Below are positions 58,456 to 64,000 of a stretch of DNA of 64,000 bases, piece after piece (position 1 is the first letter of the stretch; each line of letters opens with the position of its first letter). The translations under genes and the position numbers were made by a program. The notes below the pieces were generated by a model. The model had not been told where the DNA came from, made no database searches, and saw only the letters and a list, made by a program, of their open reading frames with translations. The DNA lies in NCBI RefSeq assembly GCF_000144625.1, contig NC_014376.1, forward strand, positions 4,240,501 to 4,304,500, written 5' to 3'. The DNA is from [Clostridium] saccharolyticum WM1. Its GTDB lineage: Bacteria; Bacillota; Clostridia; Lachnospirales; Lachnospiraceae.

Positions 58456-59967
58456 TTAAATTGTACCATCCCAGGTATTTACATTTGTGGATTCTCCGGT
58501 TTCTTCGTCGAACCATCTGGTGGTGACAACTTTGTTTTCTGTGAAGAACCGGTATCCATCCTTGCCTAAGCAGTGCAGATCCCCGATAAATGACAGTTTT
58601 TTGCCGTTAAAAGGAAACATGCCAACCGGAACCGGAATTCCCACATTAATACCGATCATACCGCCGTCCGTATGTCTGGCAAACTCTCTGGCATAGTGAC
58701 CGTTCTGAGTAAAGATTACTGAACCGTTTGCATATGGATTGGCATTCATGATCTCCAATCCCTCTTCAAAGGTCTTCACTCTCTTGATGCACAGCACCGG
58801 CCCGAAGATTTCTTTTTCCCCTACGCTCATGTCAGAAGTCACATGGTCAAAGATCGTCGGCCCTAAATAAAAGCCGTTTTCATAACCTTCCACTACAATA
58901 TCACGTCCATCCAGCACAAGCTCTGCGCCTTCTTCTATTCCTTTCTCAATCCACTTTACAATGGAATCTCGATGAGCCTTGTTTACCACAGGACCCAGTT
59001 TCGTACTCTTATCATAGGCCGGACCCACTTTAAGAGTCTTTGCCTGAGCGATGATCTCCGCCACAAGGGCGTCGGCGATTCCCTCCTGTACTACCACAAC
59101 GGGCAGAGCCATACACCGTTCTCCTGCGCATCCAAATGAAGAATTGATGATTCCTGCCGCTACCCGTTTGACCGGAGCATCATTTAAAACAAGAGCATGA
59201 TTCTTTGCTTCGCAGAGAGCCTGAACTCTTTTGCCCGTAGCCGCAGCGGTGGAGTAAATATGCATACCCACAGAAGTAGAACCAACAAAGCTGATTCCCT
59301 TGATGTCCGGATGAGTGAGAAGAATCTCTGCTTCCTTTCTGGAACAGGTGACAATATTGATAACACCGTCCGGCAGCCCAGCTTCTTTATACAGTTCCGC
59401 TATACGCATACAGGACTGAGGGGTAAAGGATGCGGCTTTCAGCACGATGGTATTGCCGCAGGCAATACACATGGGAGCCATCCACCCCATGGGGATCATC
59501 GCAGGGAAATTAAATGGCACAATACCGGCAAATACACCTAAAGGCATACGGTACAGCACCGTATCAAATCCGGCGGAAGCATCCATCAGGCTTTCTCCCA
59601 TCATCAGTGACGGGGCACTGATAGCCTGCTCGGTTCCTTCTTTGGCTTTCAGGACATCGCCCTGAGCCTCTTCCCAGCTTTTCCCGTTTTCCTTTGCCAC
59701 CAGCATGGTCAGTTCGTCCATATGCTCCATGAGCAAATCCCTGAGCTTATAGAGTACCTGAACTCTTTTTATCACAGGGGTAGATGACCAGGATGGAAAC
59801 GCCGCTTTGGCTGCTTCCACGGCTTCTTCCACTTCTGCCGGAGTACAGCAGGGCACCTGGGCAATTACTTCTCCGGTACTTGGGTCGTAGGCATCAGAAT
59901 ACTTATCTGTCTTTGATTCCTTCCACTGACCATTTACAAGATACTTTAATTTTTTTACCTCTCCCAT
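58456..59967 (-). CDS. iolA: CoA-acylating methylmalonate/malonate-semialdehyde dehydrogenase
   Basis: 503 aa. Last step of inositol breakdown: malonic semialdehyde to acetyl-CoA. 'YLVNGQWKESKTDKYSDAYD' start, 'FNFPAMIPMGWMAPMCIACG' near 155, 'KNHALVLNDAP' near 255, catalytic Cys in 'NSSFGCAGERCMALPV' near 285, 'EIFGPVLCIKRVKTFEEGL' near 385. ATG at 59967 with AAAGGA upstream is used; the longer frame to 60030 is rejected. About 200 bases, with a GGCGGAT/ATCCGCC hairpin (60092-60148), separate it from iolJ. Confidence 0.93.
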   Translation of the reverse strand: MGEVKKLKYLVNGQWKESKTDKYSDAYDPSTGEVIAQVPCCTPAEVEEAVEAAKAAFPSWSSTPVIKRVQVLYKLRDLLMEHMDELTMLVAKENGKSWEEAQGDVLKAKEGTEQAISAPSLMMGESLMDASAGFDTVLYRMPLGVFAGIVPFNFPAMIPMGWMAPMCIACGNTIVLKAASFTPQSCMRIAELYKEAGLPDGVINIVTCSRKEAEILLTHPDIKGISFVGSTSVGMHIYSTAAATGKRVQALCEAKNHALVLNDAPVKRVAAGIINSSFGCAGERCMALPVVVVQEGIADALVAEIIAQAKTLKVGPAYDKSTKLGPVVNKAHRDSIVKWIEKGIEEGAELVLDGRDIVVEGYENGFYLGPTIFDHVTSDMSVGEKEIFGPVLCIKRVKTFEEGLEIMNANPYANGSVIFTQNGHYAREFARHTDGGMIGINVGIPVPVGMFPFNGKKLSFIGDLHCLGKDGYRFFTENKVVTTRWFDEETGESTNVNTWDGTI

Positions 59968-60166
59968 TATTATATCCTTTCCTTTCTCTTCGCTCAAGAC
60001 ACAACTCGTTTTAATAAACGGCTGTTTCAAGCGGTTTAATTAAATTCGTTTTTATATATGGAACCCGGTATACTCCGATTCTTAAAATAGCGGGCGGATC
60101 ATCTGGTAACCGGATATCCGTATCTTTCTGTATGTAATCCGCCATTTCTGGCATAATTGAACGGAC

Positions 60167-61015
60167 TTACGTAAGCGGCTCTATACATTGGAAGATCCGG
60201 ATATGCTGCCTTACATTCTCATACACTCCCCGTACCATCGCCTCATTCAGTCCGAAATAATCATGTTTTCCTTCTGATTCCAGGTATTGTTCCGCTTCCT
60301 TCGTAAGACTGTCAAAGCTGGCTGTTGCGATGTTGATCTTCCGGATTCCAAGGCCTATGGCCTTCCGGAAGTCTTCCGGAGTAATTCCGGTTCCGCCGTG
60401 AAGGACCAGAGGTACATCAAGCTTCTGATCAATGGCTTTCAAAACATCAAAGGCCAGTCTGGGAGCCACCGGATAATTGCCGTGAGCATTGCCGATGGCT
60501 ACTGCAAGTGCATCCACGCCGGTTCTCTGGCAAAAAGTTCTGGCATCGTCAGGATTGGTGCATCGGATTCCCTCATCAATGCTTCCATCCTCGCTGCCGC
60601 CCACAAGTCCGAGCTCCGCTTCTACGGTTGCTCCATATTCCCTGGCCAGCCTGACCGCTTCTAAGGTCTTTGCCATATTTTCTTCAAAAGGAAGGGTGGA
60701 GCCATCCATCATCACAGAGGTGAACCCATAATCCAGAGCCTGTTTTAACACCGGGAGGGTTTTGCCGTGATCCAGATGAACTGCAATATCTACCTTTGCA
60801 TTCCTCGCCGCCTCCACCATCATAGGGCCCATCAGCATCAGAGGGGAATGGGGAAGACGCACTTCTGCGATCTGTAAGATAATGGAGGTATTCATTTCTT
60901 CCGCTGCCTTTACAGCTCCCTTCACCATCTCAAGGTTTCCCACACTGAAGGCCCCCACCGCCCGGTTCTTTTCTGAGGCCTGCTTCAGCAATTCCTTCAT
61001 TTTTACTAATCCCAT
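60167..61015 (-). CDS. iolJ: 6-phospho-5-dehydro-2-deoxy-D-gluconate aldolase (class II)
   Basis: 282 aa zinc aldolase related to fructose-bisphosphate aldolase. Zinc ligands in 'DIAVHLDHGKTL' near 80, 'VAIGNAHGNYP' near 178 and 'LVLHGGTGITPEDFRKAIGL' near 208; 'VEAELGLVGGSEDG' near 135. Context (first gene of a complete iol operon) supports IolJ: cleavage to dihydroxyacetone phosphate and malonic semialdehyde. Promoter and IolR-like sites lie upstream. Confidence 0.9.
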   Translation of the reverse strand: MGLVKMKELLKQASEKNRAVGAFSVGNLEMVKGAVKAAEEMNTSIILQIAEVRLPHSPLMLMGPMMVEAARNAKVDIAVHLDHGKTLPVLKQALDYGFTSVMMDGSTLPFEENMAKTLEAVRLAREYGATVEAELGLVGGSEDGSIDEGIRCTNPDDARTFCQRTGVDALAVAIGNAHGNYPVAPRLAFDVLKAIDQKLDVPLVLHGGTGITPEDFRKAIGLGIRKINIATASFDSLTKEAEQYLESEGKHDYFGLNEAMVRGVYENVRQHIRIFQCIEPLT

Positions 61016-61119
61016 ACTTCTTCTCCTTTATCCGGTTCTTCATCCCACAGACCGGGAAAAAACACCGTCAAAACTTCCACAGTAACAAATAAAGCTATGA
61101 TCACAATATTTCATCATGG

Positions 61120-61133
61120 TCATGTGTTGATTC
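61120..61133. promoter_or_regulatory. IolR-like operator 1
   Basis: TCATGTGTTGATTC on the + strand (GAATCAACACATGA on the other). First of three direct repeats; contains AAYCAA, the core of the Bacillus IolR site. Lies about 20-30 bases downstream of the iol operon start. Confidence 0.55.
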
Positions 61134-61141
61134 TATTAGTG

Positions 61142-61155
61142 TCATATGTTGGTTA
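61142..61155. promoter_or_regulatory. IolR-like operator 2
   Basis: TCATATGTTGGTTA, 22 bases (two helical turns) from operator 1 and just downstream of the iol -10 box, so binding would block transcription. Confidence 0.55.
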
Positions 61156-61156
61156 T

Positions 61157-61185
61157 ATTTTAGCATTTATTTTAGGCCAAGTCAA
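61157..61185 (-). promoter_or_regulatory. iolJ: Promoter of the iol operon
   Basis: On the minus strand TTGACT (61180-61185), 17 bases, TAAAAT (61157-61162). Starts transcription about 135 bases before iolJ. Confidence 0.75.
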
Positions 61186-61215
61186 GAAAATCTTCTAATT
61201 TTTTTATAAATTTGA

Positions 61216-61229
61216 TCATGTTTTGGTTA
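61216..61229. promoter_or_regulatory. IolR-like operator 3
   Basis: TCATGTTTTGGTTA, third direct repeat, four bases upstream of the iolR -35 box. Suggests that IolR also controls its own gene. Confidence 0.5.
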
Positions 61230-61233
61230 CTTC

Positions 61234-61262
61234 TTGATATTTTTCCAAGTATCTGTTATAAT
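61234..61262 (+). promoter_or_regulatory. iolR: Promoter of iolR
   Basis: TTGATA (61234-61239), 17 bases, TATAAT (61257-61262), about 48 bases upstream of the coding start. Confidence 0.75.
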
Positions 61263-61310
61263 CTTACCATATCAGCATGCCAAAGAGGCTGCCAAGTAAG
61301 GAGCACACCT

Positions 61311-62087
61311 ATGAGAATTTCCCGTATCGATCAACTGGAACAATATATATTGGAGCACAAGGCGGTTTCCAATGATGCCTTGTGTGAAGCATTTGAGATT
61401 TCAAAAAATACCCTGCGCCGGGACTTGGAGATCCTCGTCTCCAGGGGCAACGTGGAAAAGGTTTACGGAGGCGTAGTCGCATGCGAAAATACGGCAGCCA
61501 TCCCGGATCTGGTCACCTTTCACGAACGTTCCGGCAGAAATGCCCAGGGCAAGCAGAGGATCGCCGCTCTGGCGGCCTCCTTTGTGAAGGAGCGGGATAT
61601 TATATACATTGACAGCGGAACTACCACCATGAGCATTGTGGACCACCTGTCTCATCTAAGTGCGGTTACGGTTATTACCAACAGCCTTCAGGTTATTAAC
61701 AAGTCCTTGAATTATCCTAATATCAACTTAATTGCCCTTCCGGGGTCCTTAAAGCGGGATACCGCCTCCCTGGTGGGCAGCTCCTGTGTGGAATACTTAG
61801 AGGACTATAACATTGTCCGCGCATTTATGGCCTGTACAGGGATCTCTGTCCAGGCCGGGGTCTGCAACGCTTCCACAGAGGAATACACCATTAAGAAAAC
61901 AGCATTAAAAAAAAGCCAGAAGCATTATCTTCTGGCAGATTACACGAAATTTGGGCGAACCTCTCTCATGACCTTTGGAGAGATCGGACAGTTTGATTCC
62001 ATCTTAACGGACCGGATGCCTGATGACGCCTTCTGCTCCTATTGCAGAGAGTTGGGCTGCGCCATTGAGACGGCTCCTGAGCCGTAG
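61311..62087 (+). CDS. iolR: DeoR-family repressor of inositol catabolism
   Basis: 258 aa. N-terminal DeoR helix-turn-helix 'DALCEAFEISKNTLRRDLEI' near 22-41 followed by 'VEKVYGGV'. The C-terminal sugar-phosphate-binding DeoR domain has 'DIIYIDSGTTTMSIVDHL' near 100, 'LPGSLKRDTASLVGS' near 145 and 'HYLLADYTKFGRTSLM' near 210. The ATG at 61311 with AAGGAG is used, not 61212. It is divergent from iolJ and shares three repeated operators with it; the expected inducer is a phosphorylated iol intermediate such as 2-deoxy-5-keto-gluconate 6-phosphate, as in Bacillus. Confidence 0.88.
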   Translation: MRISRIDQLEQYILEHKAVSNDALCEAFEISKNTLRRDLEILVSRGNVEKVYGGVVACENTAAIPDLVTFHERSGRNAQGKQRIAALAASFVKERDIIYIDSGTTTMSIVDHLSHLSAVTVITNSLQVINKSLNYPNINLIALPGSLKRDTASLVGSSCVEYLEDYNIVRAFMACTGISVQAGVCNASTEEYTIKKTALKKSQKHYLLADYTKFGRTSLMTFGEIGQFDSILTDRMPDDAFCSYCRELGCAIETAPEP

Positions 62088-62109
62088 GACGGGTTCTTTC
62101 CTCCTCTTC

Positions 62110-62165
62110 AAAAAAAGGTGTATCCTGGAGTTTCTTCCTGAACGGACTCCTGGCTACGCCTTTTT
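62110..62165. terminator. Bidirectional terminator between iolR and the DUF6062 gene
   Basis: AAAAAGG-GTA-CC-GGAGT pairing with ACTCC-GG-TAC-CCTTTTT, giving A- and T-runs on both sides. Confidence 0.85.
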
Positions 62166-62241
62166 CAGATCTTCAACGGGGATTCCTCTCCCTGGGGCAT
62201 ACCGTTTCAGAGGCCTGCCATAAGGGGGTAAGCCACCAGGC

Positions 62242-63000
62242 TTACCGGTGTTTATAAGAAGGATCTGCCGGATATCCGCCCCGTATCTTCTGCATCCCAC
62301 GCTGCAGGGCGTCCTTTGACTGCCTCCAATCCGCATCCTTGTTTAAGTAATCAAACTTTTCCACAAACCAGTCAATATCGCCGGAAATCCGTTCCATGTT
62401 CTCTTCCATGAGTTTAAAAATCACCGGATAGAACGCCTGACGTTCCCTGTCATTTAAGTGCTCATCTGCCCCGCTGCATAAGTCCGCAAAGTGACGGAGG
62501 CAGAAACCCCTGCTATTTTCTAGCCGTTCCCGGAAGACAGGATCCTTTTTGTACAGGTAAAAAAAAGTGGCCACATACCGTTTATAGGTCTCGGAAAACC
62601 GGTCGCATATATAGCAGGTCTTCATCTTTTCCCGGATCCAGGCACTCACGGAATTGTGATTCCCTTCCTTTTTGGTAAACCGGTCCTTTAAGGAGGTTTT
62701 TCCGGGAGTAAACTCCTTAAATTCCCCCTTCATTTCCTTTATCAGGTTTTTATAATAGGTTTTTAATATCCAGCCATTTCCCAGGGCATTGCCGTAATCA
62801 AACATTTTCTTTTGATGGATGGGGCAGAAGCCGGACCGGTCCGTGGCTTGTCTTGTATCACTTTCCATATAAGATGCACAGGAGCCTAACACAAAATCCA
62901 GAAGCTCCTGTTCCGCTTTTCTTTCAAGAAAGCAGAACAGGCACTCATCATCGGCATCCATAGCATCATTTATGGGGATCTCATATAATTTTTCTTTCAT
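62242..63000 (-). CDS. DUF6062-type cysteine-containing protein, unknown function
   Basis: 252 aa, soluble and helical. Starts 'MKEKLYEIPINDAMDADDEC' and has paired Cys/His patches: 'CLFC' near 21-24, 'GFCPIHQKKMFDYGNALGNG' near 57, 'CYICDRFSETYKRYVATFF' near 128 and 'GFCLRHFADL' near 164. Together these could make two CxxC + CxxH metal sites. The layout matches the DUF6062 proteins I associate with Lachnospiraceae; no activity is known to me. Single gene between terminators; a role cannot be inferred. Confidence 0.65.
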   Translation of the reverse strand: MKEKLYEIPINDAMDADDECLFCFLERKAEQELLDFVLGSCASYMESDTRQATDRSGFCPIHQKKMFDYGNALGNGWILKTYYKNLIKEMKGEFKEFTPGKTSLKDRFTKKEGNHNSVSAWIREKMKTCYICDRFSETYKRYVATFFYLYKKDPVFRERLENSRGFCLRHFADLCSGADEHLNDRERQAFYPVIFKLMEENMERISGDIDWFVEKFDYLNKDADWRQSKDALQRGMQKIRGGYPADPSYKHR

Positions 63001-63124
63001 CGCTTACACCTGCAACCGGTATTCCACAATCTGTACCACATTTGACTGTGTTTAAAGTTTCTGGTTTCATTTGCCTTGTTATCTTAATTACTACTCACTG
63101 CACGGTATTGCTTCCTTCTGTTTA

Positions 63125-64000
63125 TTATCGGAGCGAAGCATGATAACGTTGCGTGTATACAAACCATGCAATGCTTGCTGATAATAATGACGACGAAATC
63201 AAAGCTGTTAGAACACTATATGTTTGCCAAACCAGTATCTTTGACCAACCATATCCTATGAACATTGGGAAGGCCCAGCACATGATACTCAAAATCGTAG
63301 CGGCTAGAAAAATAACGGTTACGATTATTGTCTTTTTTGTTATTGGCTGAGGCTCATTCCTTTTTACTCTGCGTAATCCTGAAAGAAAAAACAGTACAGC
63401 CAATAGGCAAAAAATAATTGTGGCAGACGACAATAGGATGTCCAAAAGCTGTGTGCCGCTTATTTCATAGGACTGGGTTAAATTGCCGTCTAATATGGCT
63501 ATTATTTTTTGTACCAGGCTGATATTGGTATTTGCACCATTGGTCAGCAGGCAGACGGCTTTTCCTTCCTTTGGCAGCAGGGTAACTTGGGTACTGAAAT
63601 TAGGATTGCCCCCTGAGTGCTCTATCATCGTTTGGCCGGCATTTACCTGCCAGCCCGCTGCATAATACATTTCGTTAACAGCTGGAACCGACAAATCACC
63701 CTGGTGTGATTTATCAATAACCGTATGGAATATTTCGGGTATGTCCTGCACAATCCCTATCTGTATCCCCATCCAACGGGCCATATCTTTTGTACAAGAA
63801 ATGAGGTAGCCTGCGGGTTTATTCCCGGCATAATCCGGCGCATGATATGGAATTGTCATAAAAAAGGAAGAACGGTAGCCTTTTGCCATCTGTCCGGCAG
63901 CCCTGGCATCTTCTTTGTAAACATACGTCTGGCGAAGGCCTAACGGTTGAAATACCTGTTCCCTCATAAAGTCTTCATAGCTTTGTCCTGACACGGTCTC
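63125..64000 (-). CDS. Serine hydrolase (class C beta-lactamase-like), C-terminal part with membrane helices
   Basis: Runs off the right edge; an apparent start at 63994 is internal, since the frame continues to 64000. The visible 291 aa start in the penicillin-binding fold ('YEDFMREQVFQPLGLRQTYV'), pass the domain's final conserved 'IEHSGGNPNFSTQVTLLP' (the HxG triad-like element) and end with three to four membrane helices and a short tail. The catalytic SxxK and YxN lie outside the window. Similar proteins act on cell-wall peptides or D-amino-acid esters at the outer face of the membrane. Confidence 0.78.
   Translation of the reverse strand, partial: ETVSGQSYEDFMREQVFQPLGLRQTYVYKEDARAAGQMAKGYRSSFFMTIPYHAPDYAGNKPAGYLISCTKDMARWMGIQIGIVQDIPEIFHTVIDKSHQGDLSVPAVNEMYYAAGWQVNAGQTMIEHSGGNPNFSTQVTLLPKEGKAVCLLTNGANTNISLVQKIIAILDGNLTQSYEISGTQLLDILLSSATIIFCLLAVLFFLSGLRRVKRNEPQPITKKTIIVTVIFLAATILSIMCWAFPMFIGYGWSKILVWQTYSVLTALISSSLLSASIAWFVYTQRYHASLR

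Noticed and set aside
1..64000. tRNA, rRNA, riboswitch, CRISPR or complete insertion sequence
   Set aside because: I looked through the intergenic regions for cloverleaf ends, conserved riboswitch cores, regular repeats and transposase motifs and saw none I could support; a covariance-model search would be needed to exclude small RNAs.

Overview
The window reads like the chromosome of a spore-forming, anaerobic, gut-type Firmicute of the Lachnospiraceae (the Lacrimispora / Clostridium clostridioforme neighbourhood is my best guess). This is inferred from the low-to-mid G+C, strong GGAGG ribosome sites, TTGACA/TATAAT promoters, clostridial families (DUF4489, DUF421/YetF, DUF6062, short cytidylate-kinase-like protein) and anaerobic acyl-CoA/ETF metabolism. 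I saw no rRNA, tRNA, CRISPR array or complete insertion sequence.

Layout. 1-6 kb: signalling genes (chemotaxis receptor fragment, GGDEF/EAL protein, MalT-like LuxR regulator). 6-12 kb: HelD-type helicase, two tiny genes, a duplicated cysteine-rich DUF4489 protein and a DEAD-box helicase. 12-15 kb: a tandem DUF421 pair flanked by broken pieces of an RlmCD-type rRNA methyltransferase and an MFS transporter, then an HSL-type esterase. 16-32.5 kb: a catabolic island. A LacI-type regulator is followed by a long leftward operon (two family III CoA-transferases, MBL hydrolase, CaiD-like hydratase, CaiA-like and second acyl-CoA dehydrogenase, 35-residue membrane peptide, SSS symporter, MFS transporter). 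It diverges from a rightward operon (FixAB-like ETF, CaiC-like CoA ligase, second ETF of bifurcating type). Together these could take up a carboxylate, activate it to a CoA thioester, hydrate/dehydrate it and reduce the enoyl-CoA with ETF-borne electrons, as in carnitine/crotonobetaine or caffeate reduction. The substrate is not evident and no BCCT carnitine carrier is present.

32.5-37 kb: gene debris (YwqG fragment, UvrD-like helicase fragment, another RlmCD 3' end) around an oleate hydratase gene with its TetR regulator and two clear operators, then a DHFR-like gene. 37-41.5 kb: intact RlmCD-type methyltransferase, a CsdA/DeaD-type RNA helicase with a consensus promoter and hairpin leader, and a decayed corA. 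41.7-51.3 kb: a polar amino-acid ABC operon (with a cytidylate-kinase-like gene) and an oligopeptide ABC operon. 51.4-52.1 kb: MgtC-like protein. 52.4-62.1 kb: a complete myo-inositol catabolic operon, order iolJ-A-C-D-E-G-B, divergent from a DeoR-type iolR, with three repeated operators between them. The right edge holds a DUF6062 gene and the C-terminal part of a membrane-anchored serine hydrolase.

Start sites were often moved inward from the longest open frame to the codon with a good ribosome site; each case is noted. Functional calls rest on motifs read by eye and remembered family sequences, not on searches.
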